Source: Acidimicrobiales bacterium (lineage in GTDB: Bacteria; Actinomycetota; Acidimicrobiia; Acidimicrobiales; SHLQ01). From it: a stretch of 32,149 bases of DNA. The DNA lies in contig JAHDDK010000047.1 of assembly GCA_020629375.1 (NCBI GenBank), positions 1 to 32,149 of the forward strand. Direction: 5' to 3'. How positions within the stretch are numbered: the first letter of the stretch is position 1; each line of letters opens with the position of its first letter. Both the position numbers and the translations under genes were made by a program. Below the pieces are notes generated by a model. That model did no database searches. It was not told the DNA's origin and saw only the letters and a list, made by a program, of their open reading frames with translations. Of the stretch, positions 9,081 to 16,848 are shown piece after piece.

Positions 9081-9191
9081 TCAGCCGAAGAACGCCCAGA
9101 GCAACAGTGCGACACCGGCGAGGATCGCCCCGGCCACGAACACGTAGTCGAACGGCGTCTTGCGCTGCGGTCGATTCGGGTCGAATCCCAT
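9081..9191 (-). CDS. 36-residue single-pass membrane microprotein
   Basis: The minus strand from ATG 9191 to TGA 9083-9081 encodes 36 residues. A polar, basic start (MGFDPNRPQRKTPFDY) precedes one strong membrane segment (VFVAGAILAGVALLLWAFFG) that runs to the C-terminus. The N-terminus is basic, so it should stay in the cytoplasm. A G-rich stretch, GGGGGCG, directly precedes the ATG and may act as a ribosome-binding site. The gene is convergent with yraN and diverges from the cytochrome gene. I recall similar short DPNRPQRKTPFDY-type proteins in actinobacteria but cannot verify it. Function is unknown. Confidence 0.65.
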   Translation of the reverse strand: MGFDPNRPQRKTPFDYVFVAGAILAGVALLLWAFFG

Positions 9192-9235
9192 CGCCCCCAG
9201 TATGGGTCCGGCAGACGTCGATTGGTGTGCCCCGA

Positions 9236-9241
9236 TATCGT
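9236..9241 (+). promoter_or_regulatory. Putative -10 box (TATCGT) of the cytochrome gene
   Basis: TATCGT is followed by 6 bases and GTG 9248. The spacing fits a leaderless transcript and supports the GTG as start. Confidence 0.35.
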
Positions 9242-9247
9242 CCAGAC

Positions 9248-9565
9248 GTGCCCCGAATCGCCGCCGTTGCGCTTGCGTTCACCATGCTCGCAACCGCCTG
9301 CTCACAAGCGCCCGAACTCCCCGCCAACGCCGACGCCGAGCTCATCGAGGGCAGCGAGATCTTCCGAGCTCGTTGCGCGTCGTGTCACGGCTCGTCAGGA
9401 GGCGGTGGCATCGGCCGCCCCCTGACCGATATCGAAGCTCGCCTCTCCGATGCCGAACAACGCTCTGTCGTCGTCAACGGTCGCGGCACGATGCCCCGCT
9501 TCGCTGACGTCCTCGCCGAACACGAGATCGACGCCGTCGTCCGCTACACGCGAGAAGCGCTGTAG
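9248..9565 (+). CDS. Small mono-haem cytochrome c, probable lipoprotein
   Basis: The 105-residue protein begins at GTG 9248 with a short signal peptide (PRIAAVALAFTML) followed by LATAC, which fits the Gram-positive lipobox pattern. The mature domain has one haem-binding CASCH motif and a likely axial methionine in GRGTMPRF. This is a class I cytochrome c of about 80 residues anchored outside the membrane, suited to electron transfer to a terminal oxidase or dehydrogenase. No partner enzyme is encoded in this window. The frame extends upstream without a stop to 9059, but that extension has no signal peptide. Confidence 0.85.
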   Translation: MPRIAAVALAFTMLATACSQAPELPANADAELIEGSEIFRARCASCHGSSGGGGIGRPLTDIEARLSDAEQRSVVVNGRGTMPRFADVLAEHEIDAVVRYTREAL

Positions 9566-9617
9566 TTGGCCTTCGGACGACCCGCCCCTGATCAGGCCGA
9601 GGATCTGTAGGGACCGT

Positions 9618-9654
9618 GTCTGTAATGAGAGGGTCTGACCCTCTCATTACAGAC
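9618..9654. repeat. Perfect 37-bp inverted repeat (18-bp arms, 1-base centre)
   Basis: GTCTGTAATGAGAGGGTC is followed by a single T and then its exact reverse complement. As RNA it would fold to a 17-bp stem with a 3-base loop. No T-run follows on either side, so it is not a standard intrinsic terminator. The arms are much more AT-rich than the surroundings, and the centre (GGGTCTGACCC) resembles REP-like palindromes in other bacteria. It lies in the 164-bp gap between the cytochrome gene and the VanY-like gene. Confidence 0.85.
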
Positions 9655-9693
9655 GGGCAGCCGTGGCGGGGTCGGCAGTAGCCGAGCATGGGC

Positions 9694-9699
9694 TAGGGT
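9694..9699 (+). promoter_or_regulatory. Putative -10 box (TAGGGT) of the RTX-VanY gene
   Basis: TAGGGT lies 30 bases before ATG 9730, leaving a leader of about 23 bases with the ribosome-binding site GAGGT at 9721-9725. The same hexamer precedes comM. No clear -35 box is present. Confidence 0.35.
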
Positions 9700-9729
9700 C
9701 GTGGCGCGGGCGCCCGAGATGAGGTGCCA

Positions 9730-11490
9730 ATGAGGTCACTGTCCATACGCCGAGGTCGACGCCCGGAGCTGTTCGGAGTACTGCTGTTATTGGTGGCGTT
9801 CGCTCCGTTTGCGACCGCAAGTGCGAGCGAAGTCGGTCCGCCGGAGTGCACCATCACGGGCACCCCAGGAAACGACGTGCTCGTCGGAACACCCGGCGAC
9901 GACGTGATCTGCGCCGGGGGAGGCGATGATGTCCTGTTGGGCGGCGACGGCGATGACGTGTTGCGTGGCCAGGACGGCGACGACGTCCTCGTGGGCGGTC
10001 CCGGCACAGATCGGCTGGTTGGCGGACGAGGTGCCGACGAGCTTCGTGGTGGCGACGATACCGACACGCTCGTCGGAAAGAAGGGCCGCGATCGGTTGAT
10101 CGGCGGCGACGGCGACGATCTGCTGTTCGGTGGTCCGGGCCGAGACCGCATGACAGGAGGCGCTGGCGCGGACCTCTGCGCCGATTCCGGAGTCGGACGC
10201 GTTCGCGAGTGTGAACCCGGCGCTCGCGATCTGCTCAACGCGCGGGCGCTTTTCGACGATTCGGGCATTGTCGAATACGTCTATGAGATCGAGGTCGATA
10301 CCTGCATCGATGAGCCGCCGGGGATCGCCCCTGACGTGGCGGCCGGCGACCCGGTCGTCGATCCTGCCGAGCTCGATCTGGCCGATCGAGACTTCGCCGA
10401 CGCCGACCCTGAGGCCGCTGATGAGGTTCCCGACATGGCGGGGATAAACGCCGAGACCCGTTGCGTCTTCGGCTTTGGCCAGTTCGTTCGGGTCGATGCC
10501 GATGGGGTGCATAGCGACACCGAGGTGACGATGGAGCTCGACACCGAGGGGCTCTTTGCGCTCGCGTCGGAGACGGTTGCGGCGGGCGGCTCGGTGACCT
10601 TCGATGAGATCGTCGGCCTCCCTGTCGAGATCGCGTCGGATGAGCGTCTCGTCGTGATTCGAAACATCGAGGATCGCACGGCGATTCGAGCTGCGTTCGA
10701 GGACGCACAATCAACCTGGGATGAGCTCGGCGCTCTGAATTATCAGTTCACGGTCAGGCGGGTGTGTTTCTGCCTGCGTGTCGACCCGATCCGCGTGACC
10801 GTGATCGATGGCGACGTCATCGACGCCGTCTCTCTTGAGGTTCGAGAGGCGGACCAGTTCGACGTCATCTGGACCATCGACGAGCACCTCGAGCAGCTCG
10901 AAGCAGCGCTCGACGCTGCCAACTTCTCGGTACGCGCCGACTTCGATGCTGCGCTCGGGTATCCGACGTCGTGGGGGATCGACGTGCACCCGCTGATCGC
11001 TGACGAGGAGGTCTCGTATCTGATCACTGATGTCGAGGTCACTCGCACATCGGCTCCGGTCACCGACGACGAACCCGTCGACGACGACCTCCTGACGGAT
11101 CTCGACATCGTTTCGGTCGATGGCATCGAAGTCGCAGCGTCGCTGGCTCCGGATCTCGCGGCGCTTCTCGACGCGGCCGCCGCCGGCGGGTTTGACCTCC
11201 ATGGTGGTGGATTCCGAGACCCCCAAAGGCAGATCGAACTCCGACGCGCCAACTGCGGGGACTCACCGGAGGCGATCTGGGAGTGGCCGGCTTCGTCGTG
11301 CTCACCGCCGACAGCAAGGCCGGGCGAGTCGCAACACGAACTCGGACTCGCTGTCGACTTCACCAGCGACGGCCGGCTCATCACCTCACGCAACGATCCA
11401 GCCTTCGTCTGGCTGGCCGACAACGCCGCCGACTACGGGCTGATCAACCTGCCGAGCGAACCCTGGCACTGGTCCACCACGGGCAACTGA
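9730..11490 (+). CDS. Secreted RTX-repeat protein with C-terminal VanY-like peptidase domain
   Basis: The 586-residue product has a signal peptide (1 to about 34, ATASA), then about eight RTX-type nonapeptide repeats (about 45-150; GGDGDDVLRGQDGDD pattern) expected to form a calcium-binding beta-roll. The middle holds a DUF6174-like domain around YQFTVRRVCFCL to LGYPTSWGID (about 325-425), possibly preceded by a diverged copy (VYEIEVDTC). The C-terminus is a peptidase M15B/VanY domain with SQHELGLAVDF and EPWHW, giving zinc ligands His536, Asp543 and His580. It probably trims peptidoglycan stem peptides outside the cell. The ATG at 9730 is 4 bases after GAGGT. The combination of the three parts is unusual. 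Confidence 0.85.
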   Translation: MRSLSIRRGRRPELFGVLLLLVAFAPFATASASEVGPPECTITGTPGNDVLVGTPGDDVICAGGGDDVLLGGDGDDVLRGQDGDDVLVGGPGTDRLVGGRGADELRGGDDTDTLVGKKGRDRLIGGDGDDLLFGGPGRDRMTGGAGADLCADSGVGRVRECEPGARDLLNARALFDDSGIVEYVYEIEVDTCIDEPPGIAPDVAAGDPVVDPAELDLADRDFADADPEAADEVPDMAGINAETRCVFGFGQFVRVDADGVHSDTEVTMELDTEGLFALASETVAAGGSVTFDEIVGLPVEIASDERLVVIRNIEDRTAIRAAFEDAQSTWDELGALNYQFTVRRVCFCLRVDPIRVTVIDGDVIDAVSLEVREADQFDVIWTIDEHLEQLEAALDAANFSVRADFDAALGYPTSWGIDVHPLIADEEVSYLITDVEVTRTSAPVTDDEPVDDDLLTDLDIVSVDGIEVAASLAPDLAALLDAAAAGGFDLHGGGFRDPQRQIELRRANCGDSPEAIWEWPASSCSPPTARPGESQHELGLAVDFTSDGRLITSRNDPAFVWLADNAADYGLINLPSEPWHWSTTGN

Positions 11491-11537
11491 ACCATCTCCG
11501 AACACGTCGATGCTCGGGGGCTGTCAGCGCGCGTCCC

Positions 11538-11543
11538 TAGGGT
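11538..11543 (+). promoter_or_regulatory. Putative -10 box (TAGGGT) upstream of comM
   Basis: TAGGGT lies 83 bases before the comM ATG. It is enclosed by a 6-bp inverted repeat, GCTGTC at 11520-11525 and GACAGC at 11547-11552, which could be an operator. Both assignments are tentative. Confidence 0.3.
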
Positions 11544-11626
11544 GCAGACAGCGCATCGAAGTTCGGCGCTTCACGAGCTTCTGTCATCACACGCCGCCGC
11601 TCGTCGGACGGCACGAGGAATGTCAG

Positions 11627-13126
11627 ATGCTTGCGCGCATTCAAGCAGCAACCCTTCTGGGCGTACGCGGCCATGCCGTCGACGTCGAAGTCCACGCCGG
11701 TGGAGGTCTCCCCGGGTTCACGATCGTCGGTTTGCCCGACGCGTCGATCCGGGAGGCGCGAGACCGAGTCCGCTCCGCGATCGAATCGTCGGGCGGTGAG
11801 TGGCCAAAGGTCCGGCTCACCGTCAACCTCGCTCCGAGCGGTCTCCGAAAGTCGGGTGCCGTTCTCGACCTGGCGATCACCATCGGTGTCCTCGCCGCGT
11901 CCAAACAAATCCCGATGGATGGACTCGAATCGCTCGCCGCGATCGGCGAGCTGGGCCTCGACGGCTCGATCCGCTCGGTTCGTGGCGGTCTTCCACTCGC
12001 TGATGCGGTCGACGCCGAACGAGTCGTCGTCCCGTCCGCAAACGGACCCGAGACAGCCCTGCTCGGCAACCAGATCCGGCCGTTCTCGAACCTGGCGAAC
12101 CTGATCGATTGTCTCCGAGGCGAGGGGACGTGGCCCGCCCCGCCCGACCCGCCGATCGACGAGATGGCGCCGCCGACGGTCGACCTCGTTGACATTCGCG
12201 GGCAAGCCGTGGCCAAGCAGGCGCTGACGATCGCGGCCGCCGGAGGGCATCACCTCCTGATGGTCGGGCCGCCGGGTGCGGGCAAGACCATGCTGGCGAA
12301 GCGGCTCCCCGGACTGATGCCGCCGCTGACCGACGACGAGTCTTTGGAGGTCACCCGTATCTCGAGCGCAGCTGGGGCTTTGGTCAATGGGCATCCCGTC
12401 CGACGCCGTCCCTTCCGAGCACCGCACCATTCGGCCTCGACCGTGTCTCTCGTCGGGGGCGGAGCGACAACGATGCGGCCCGGCGAACTGTCTCGCGCCC
12501 ATCGTGGTGTGCTCTTTCTTGACGAACTTGGTGAGTTTGCGCCGTCCGCCCTCGACGGTCTCCGCCAGCCACTCGAGGAAGCCGAGGTTCGGGTCTCCCG
12601 AGCTCATCGCAGCATCACCTACCCGGCCGATGTCGTGCTGGTGGCCGCGATGAACCCGTGTCCATGCGGGGAGTCGGGGGCGCCTGGCGCCTGTCGCTGC
12701 AGCGATGCGCAGCGTTCGCGATATCACCGTCGGGTGTCCGGACCGCTCGTGGATCGCTTCGATCTCCGTGTCGCGGTTCAGCGACCAAGCCCGGCTGAGC
12801 TCTTCAGCGTTCCCGATGGCCCGTCCTCCTCGATCGTCGCGGATCGGGTGGCGGAGGCGCGCGACCGGGCGATCACGAGACAAGGGATCGTCAACGCCGC
12901 GATCGAGGCGCCAGCCCTCGACCGGTTTGCCGCTCTCGACGACAACGCCCAGAGCACACTCGAACAAGCCGTTGCGCAGGGTCGCCTGTCGGCACGGGGC
13001 GTCGGTCGGATCCGTCGAGTAGCCCGCACCGTCGCGGATCTCGCAGGCGATGAGGGGGCCCTCGGACTCCGGGAGATCTGCTTGGCCATGAGTTTGCGGA
13101 TCGATCCGTTCGGGGGGACACGATGA
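11627..13126 (+). CDS. comM: YifB/ComM-like AAA+ Mg-chelatase-family helicase
   Basis: The 499-residue protein starts at ATG 11627, 6 bases after AGGAA. An N-terminal ChlI-type domain (about 1-165, with GLPGFTIVGLPDASIREARDR) precedes an AAA+ core with Walker A GPPGAGKTM and Walker B VLFLDELGEF, then a cysteine-rich turn MNPCPCGESG and CRCSD and a C-terminal Mg_chelatase domain. In naturally transformable bacteria ComM is a hexameric branch-migration helicase that promotes recombination of incoming DNA. Its stop overlaps the dprA start by ATGA, so the two are translationally coupled and share a DNA-processing role. Confidence 0.93.
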   Translation: MLARIQAATLLGVRGHAVDVEVHAGGGLPGFTIVGLPDASIREARDRVRSAIESSGGEWPKVRLTVNLAPSGLRKSGAVLDLAITIGVLAASKQIPMDGLESLAAIGELGLDGSIRSVRGGLPLADAVDAERVVVPSANGPETALLGNQIRPFSNLANLIDCLRGEGTWPAPPDPPIDEMAPPTVDLVDIRGQAVAKQALTIAAAGGHHLLMVGPPGAGKTMLAKRLPGLMPPLTDDESLEVTRISSAAGALVNGHPVRRRPFRAPHHSASTVSLVGGGATTMRPGELSRAHRGVLFLDELGEFAPSALDGLRQPLEEAEVRVSRAHRSITYPADVVLVAAMNPCPCGESGAPGACRCSDAQRSRYHRRVSGPLVDRFDLRVAVQRPSPAELFSVPDGPSSSIVADRVAEARDRAITRQGIVNAAIEAPALDRFAALDDNAQSTLEQAVAQGRLSARGVGRIRRVARTVADLAGDEGALGLREICLAMSLRIDPFGGTR

Positions 13127-14256
13127 CCGAGCACGACTCATCGCTTCCGGCCGCCGCTTGGGTTGCTGCGCTCTCCGCCCTGCCAGAGCTCGGACCATCG
13201 AGGCTGCGAGGGCTGCTGTCGATCTCCGAAGGCGACCCGCGCCAGGCGTGGCATCGAATCGTCAGCGGGGCCCCGATCGTTCTGGAGCGAACCGGCCCGA
13301 AGGTGATCGACACCTGGCGCACGGTCGCCCGGCGCTTTGACGTCGCTAACCGATGGGCGGCCATGGCCTCGCTCGGGATCCGGACCTTCGTTGCCGGCGA
13401 CCCCGAGTGGCCTCCGGTGTTACTCGACGATCCCGAGCCGCCCGCCATTCTTTTCGCCTGTGGCCATCGGCTTCGAGCCGACGCGCCAGCTGTCGCCATC
13501 GTTGGGACTCGACGGGGGAGTGCCTACGGTCGCCGCATCGCGTGGCAGTTGGGGGCGTCGCTGGCAGAACTCGGTGTCACCGTCGTCTCGGGCTTGGCGC
13601 TCGGGGTCGATGCCGCCGCTCACGAAGGCGCGTTGAGCGTCGCCGGGGCACCACCGGTCGCCGTCGTCGGTAGCGGCGTCGATGTCGTGTATCCAGCACG
13701 CAATGCGTCTTTGTGGTCACGGCTCGCCGAGAACGGGACCATCCTGTCCGAGGCGTCGCCTGGCACCGATCCATCACCTTGGCGATTTCCGGCGCGCAAT
13801 CGGATCATTGCGGGCTTGTCGAGTGCGGTGGTCGTCGTCGAATCGCATGCGCGTGGAGGATCCTTGATCACCGTCGACGAAGCGCTCGAACGTGGCGTCC
13901 CCGTCGGCGCAGTCCCCGGGGCGATCACCGAATCGTCGGCCAGCGGCTCGAACCGGCTGCTCGCCGACGGCGCAGTGCCAATCCTCGGCATCGACGACGT
14001 CATCGAGATGATCGGCGGCCTCCCGAACCCTGCGTCGGCGGCCTCCGAGAATCCGGGGGATGCCACCGTTCGGGAGAAGGCCGACCCGGCCCTCGAGGCA
14101 GTTGTCGACGCGATCGGTTGGAGTCCCGTTCTGCTCGAGCAGGTCTGCCTTCGTGTCGATCTCGAGCCGAGCGAGGTCGCAGTGGCAATCGAAACGCTCG
14201 TACTGAGCGGCCGTTGTGTACGCACCGGTGGATGGATCGAACGGATCGCCTCGTGA
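13123..14256 (+). CDS. dprA: DNA-processing protein DprA
   Basis: The 377-residue protein has an N-terminal HhH-like region (1-75, with LSALPELGPSRLRGLLS), then a Rossmann-like DprA/Smf domain with AIVGTRRGSAYGR, VSGLALGVDAAAHEGAL, PARN and the GGSLITVDEALERG stretch. A C-terminal winged-helix-like part (about 320-377) is present. DprA loads RecA on single-stranded DNA during uptake; in actinobacteria it occurs even where competence is not known. It starts within the comM stop codon. The length is usual for the family. Confidence 0.93.
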   Translation: MTEHDSSLPAAAWVAALSALPELGPSRLRGLLSISEGDPRQAWHRIVSGAPIVLERTGPKVIDTWRTVARRFDVANRWAAMASLGIRTFVAGDPEWPPVLLDDPEPPAILFACGHRLRADAPAVAIVGTRRGSAYGRRIAWQLGASLAELGVTVVSGLALGVDAAAHEGALSVAGAPPVAVVGSGVDVVYPARNASLWSRLAENGTILSEASPGTDPSPWRFPARNRIIAGLSSAVVVVESHARGGSLITVDEALERGVPVGAVPGAITESSASGSNRLLADGAVPILGIDDVIEMIGGLPNPASAASENPGDATVREKADPALEAVVDAIGWSPVLLEQVCLRVDLEPSEVAVAIETLVLSGRCVRTGGWIERIAS

Positions 14257-14339
14257 ACCTCTGTGGTGGTTCTCACGGTCTGTGGCCGTCCGGCAGTGTT
14301 CGGTCTCGGGGTGTCCTTCGACCGAGGAGTGGCGGGCGG

Positions 14340-14345
14340 TAGCGT
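14340..14345 (+). promoter_or_regulatory. Putative -10 box (TAGCGT) of the Xer gene
   Basis: TAGCGT is followed by 7 bases (TCGAAGA) and ATG 14353. The spacing fits leaderless transcription and explains why no good ribosome-binding site precedes the gene. Confidence 0.4.
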
Positions 14346-14352
14346 TCGAAGA

Positions 14353-15219
14353 ATGGAGGATCGACTGGCGCGTTTCGATGCATCGCTGCTTCGTGTCTCG
14401 GACGCGACGCGTGCGGTGTACCGGCGCGACATCGTCGCGTTCAGCGAGTGGGCGACGACCCGCGGAATCGACAACGTGGGGGAGGTCGACCGCCGGACGA
14501 TTCGGGCGTACCTCGCGCACCTCGACGCATCGGACTACGCCCGGCGGACGATCGCCCGGAAGGTCTCGAGCCTTCGTCGCTGGTTTGACTGGAACCGCCG
14601 AAACGGCCATCTCGAGCACGATCCGATGATCGGGGTTACGTCGCCGTCGTTACCTGGCACGTTGCCGTCGGTGCTTCCCGACGGCGATCTCGCCCAGCTG
14701 CTCGGCGACGACGACAATCCCCGCCTCAGCGGGGACCCCGACGCGCCTCGACGGCGACGCGACGACGCGATTTGTGAGCTGCTCTACGGATCGGGCCTCC
14801 GCGTCAGCGAGGTGTGCGGTCTCGACCGTTCCGACATCGACCTCGACAACGCCCGAATCCGAGTCATCGGCAAGGGCGACAAAGAACGCCAGGTCCCGCT
14901 CTCCGAACCCTCGGTTGACGCCCTCGGCCGCCATCTCGAATGCGGAACGTCGTTCCGAGGGCCGGTGTTCGTCAACGCCCGTGACCGTCGGATCACTCCC
15001 CGCGACGTCCGACGAATCCTCGACAAGCGATCCGCGCATCCGACACATCCGCACGCTCTACGTCACACTTTTGCCACTCATCTTTTGGACGGCGGTGCCG
15101 ATCTACGAACGGTGCAGGAGTTGTTGGGCCACGCTGATCTGTCGACGACGCAGATCTACACGCATGTAAGCAAAGAGCGATTGCAGCGAGTCCACCGATC
15201 AACGCACCCGAGGGCCTGA
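14353..15219 (+). CDS. xerC: Tyrosine recombinase, XerC/XerD type
   Basis: The 288-residue enzyme has the SAM-like N-terminal core-binding domain (about 1-85) and a catalytic domain with all expected residues: Arg150 (GSGLRVSE), Lys174 (GKGDKER), His234 and Arg237 (HALRHTFATH), His260 (GHADLS) and Tyr269 (TTQIYTHV). It should resolve chromosome dimers at a dif site with a partner Xer. XerC and XerD cannot be told apart from sequence alone; the position between dprA and whiG is the one usually labelled XerC in actinobacteria. There are no mobile-element genes beside it, so a housekeeping role is likelier than integration. Confidence 0.9.
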   Translation: MEDRLARFDASLLRVSDATRAVYRRDIVAFSEWATTRGIDNVGEVDRRTIRAYLAHLDASDYARRTIARKVSSLRRWFDWNRRNGHLEHDPMIGVTSPSLPGTLPSVLPDGDLAQLLGDDDNPRLSGDPDAPRRRRDDAICELLYGSGLRVSEVCGLDRSDIDLDNARIRVIGKGDKERQVPLSEPSVDALGRHLECGTSFRGPVFVNARDRRITPRDVRRILDKRSAHPTHPHALRHTFATHLLDGGADLRTVQELLGHADLSTTQIYTHVSKERLQRVHRSTHPRA

Positions 15220-15264
15220 GCCCTCGATCCGCAACACGAACGACAGTCGAGGACACCCCGAGCC

Positions 15265-16044
15265 GTGGACGAGCACGAACGAGCCCATGCCGAATCCCTG
15301 TGGGAGCGCTACTCCTCCGACCCCACGCGCGAGGTTCGCGATCAGCTGATCGTCCACTACTCGCCCCTGGTCAAGTATGTGGCGAGCCGGGTTGCTGCCG
15401 GTCTGCCGCAAAATGTCGAACAGGCCGACCTCGTCTCGTACGGGATCTTCGGGTTGATTGATGCGATCGACAAGTTCGACACGGGTCGCGGCTACAAGTT
15501 CGAGACCTATGCGATCAGCCGCATCAAGGGCGCCATGCTCGATGAGCTCCGGTCCATGGATTGGGTCCCGAGATCCGTTCGCACGAAGGCCAAGCGAATC
15601 GAGCAGGCCAACGCCAAACTCGAGACGAAACTCGGTCGGGCTCCGAGCGACGAAGAACTCGCCGACGAGCTCGGCGTCACCATGGACGAGCTCGAGACGA
15701 TGCTGTCCAAGATCTCCTTTGTCGGTGTCGTCGCTCTTGACGAGATGCTCTCTGGTGGCGAGCGCGGCGATTCGATGACTCTGGGCGACACGATTCCCGA
15801 CAAGGGCGCCGGACCGGTTGGCTCGTTCGAGGTCGAAGAGATGCGGCAGCTGCTCGCCGAATCGATCAACTCGATGACCGAACGCGAGAAGATCGTCCTG
15901 ACGCTCTACTACTACGAAGGTCTCACGCTCGCCGAGATCGGCCGCGTGCTGGGCGTGACCGAGAGCCGTGTCTGCCAGATCCACACGAAGTCGGTGCTGC
16001 GCCTTCGTAGCCGCCTGGCGGCGAACGAATACACGCCTGCCTGA
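15265..16044 (+). CDS. whiG: WhiG/FliA-family RNA polymerase sigma factor
   Basis: The 259-residue protein starts at GTG 15265, with GAGGA at 15249-15253. It has sigma region 2 (about 20-95, with [17 protein letters not shown] and [28 protein letters not shown]), region 3 (about 95-165) and region 4 with a helix-turn-helix ([21 protein letters not shown]). This is the sigma-28 group that drives flagellar genes in motile bacteria and early sporulation genes in Streptomyces. The position between the dprA/xer genes and rpsB is conserved in actinobacteria. No anti-sigma factor gene is visible next to it, and no flagellar gene lies in the window. Confidence 0.93.
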   Translation: MDEHERAHAESLWERYSSDPTREVRDQLIVHYSPLVKYVASRVAAGLPQNVEQADLVSYGIFGLIDAIDKFDTGRGYKFETYAISRIKGAMLDELRSMDWVPRSVRTKAKRIEQANAKLETKLGRAPSDEELADELGVTMDELETMLSKISFVGVVALDEMLSGGERGDSMTLGDTIPDKGAGPVGSFEVEEMRQLLAESINSMTEREKIVLTLYYYEGLTLAEIGRVLGVTESRVCQIHTKSVLRLRSRLAANEYTPA

Positions 16045-16091
16045 CCCGAGCGTCCCTGGACGAAGTCGACGCGGCTCGGACAGCGAGGCAG

Positions 16092-16123
16092 GCGATGGCC
16101 GCTTCGTGATGATTCGCCATCGC
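16092..16123. repeat. 8-bp inverted repeat between whiG and the M23 gene
   Basis: GCGATGGC at 16092-16099 is repeated inverted as GCCATCGC at 16116-16123 with a 16-base loop. No T-run follows, so a terminator is doubtful. A TACGGT hexamer at 16128-16133 just downstream could be a -10 box for the M23 gene, in which case this would be an operator-like site. Confidence 0.35.
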
Positions 16124-16184
16124 GTCGTACGGTAACGATCGAACTTCCCCCGCTGACCACGTGGACCCTGTGGTCCCAATGGGG

Positions 16185-16712
16185 ATGTCTTCGAACATGA
16201 TTCGACTGTGCGGCGTGTTGTTTGTATCGGCAGTGCTTGCGACCGCGGCTGCGCGGTCTGTACCGGTGTCCACCGCTGCCCTCGACCCGGCGACGTCTGG
16301 AGCAGCGCGGCTTTCGGGCTGGGGACCCTTGCCACACGAGCCGCCGGTCGGTGGAACGATCGCAGATCCGTTTCGGCCACCCGACGTGCCCTACGGACCC
16401 GGCAATCGTGGCATTGAATGGAACACTGTTGTCGGTGGTCGCGCTCGGGCCTCGCAGACCGGAACGGTGAGCTTCGCCGGAACGGTCGCCGGTCAGCGAT
16501 GGGTGACGATTCGGCACTCGACCCGGCTCCGCACCTCGGTTGGGCCCCTTGCCACGATCGCCATAGCCGCGGGAGACCAGGTTGATCAGGGCGATCTGAT
16601 CGGTACTACGGGACCGCTCACGCACTTCTCGGCGCGGCTCGAGGGGGACTACATCGACCCGAACCTGCTCTTCGGTGAGATGCAGGTCGTCGTCCGACTC
16701 GTCGATGGCTAG
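16185..16712 (+). CDS. Secreted LytM/M23-like protein with altered active site
   Basis: The product is about 175 residues with a signal peptide (IRLCGVLFVSAVLATAAA) and a LytM-type beta domain. Alignment to the family pattern shows lost metal ligands: the HxGxD motif reads NRGIE (Asn74, Glu78), and the HxH motif reads LTH (residues 145-147), keeping only the last His. The rest of the fold is intact (GTVSFAGTVAGQRWVTIRH; GDQVDQGDLIGTTG). It is therefore probably non-catalytic and may bind or activate another wall enzyme, as degenerate LytM factors do elsewhere. Starts at 16161, 16179 and 16197 are also possible; no ribosome-binding site decides. M23 genes before rpsB are common in actinobacteria. 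Confidence 0.75.
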   Translation: MSSNMIRLCGVLFVSAVLATAAARSVPVSTAALDPATSGAARLSGWGPLPHEPPVGGTIADPFRPPDVPYGPGNRGIEWNTVVGGRARASQTGTVSFAGTVAGQRWVTIRHSTRLRTSVGPLATIAIAAGDQVDQGDLIGTTGPLTHFSARLEGDYIDPNLLFGEMQVVVRLVDG

Positions 16713-16775
16713 CCTTGCGGTGGGCAAAGTCTGCCCGACGGCCGGAGTTGTCTCCCGGTCGGTGAGTGATCAACC

Positions 16776-16817
16776 CATCCGGGCGGATGCGGTCGCCGCT
16801 GTGGCGTGACCCGGATG
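16776..16817 (+). promoter_or_regulatory. Possible hairpin in the rpsB leader
   Basis: CATCCGGG at 16776-16783 pairs with CCCGGATG at 16810-16817 and encloses a smaller hairpin, GCGG-TCG-CCGC. It ends 31 bases before the S2 start codon. S2 controls its own mRNA in some bacteria, so a leader structure is plausible, but no known motif is recognised. Confidence 0.3.
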
Positions 16818-16848
16818 CTTTCCCGAACCGCACGAAAGGACCCAGACA

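Noticed and set aside
9618..9654. The palindrome as an intrinsic terminator of the cytochrome gene
   Set aside because: No T-run follows on either strand, and the stem is AT-richer than usual for this genome.
11496..11563. A LexA/SOS box before comM
   Set aside because: CGAAC and TTCG pieces occur, but none matches the actinobacterial CGAAC-N4-GTTCG spacing.
11537..13198. A 553-codon open frame on the minus strand
   Set aside because: It is antisense to comM, which has intact AAA+ motifs. The antisense translation is Arg- and Asp-rich without domain features.
14353..15219. The tyrosine recombinase as an integrase of a mobile element
   Set aside because: Its neighbours are core genes in conserved order and no attachment-site repeat, tRNA or phage gene is nearby.
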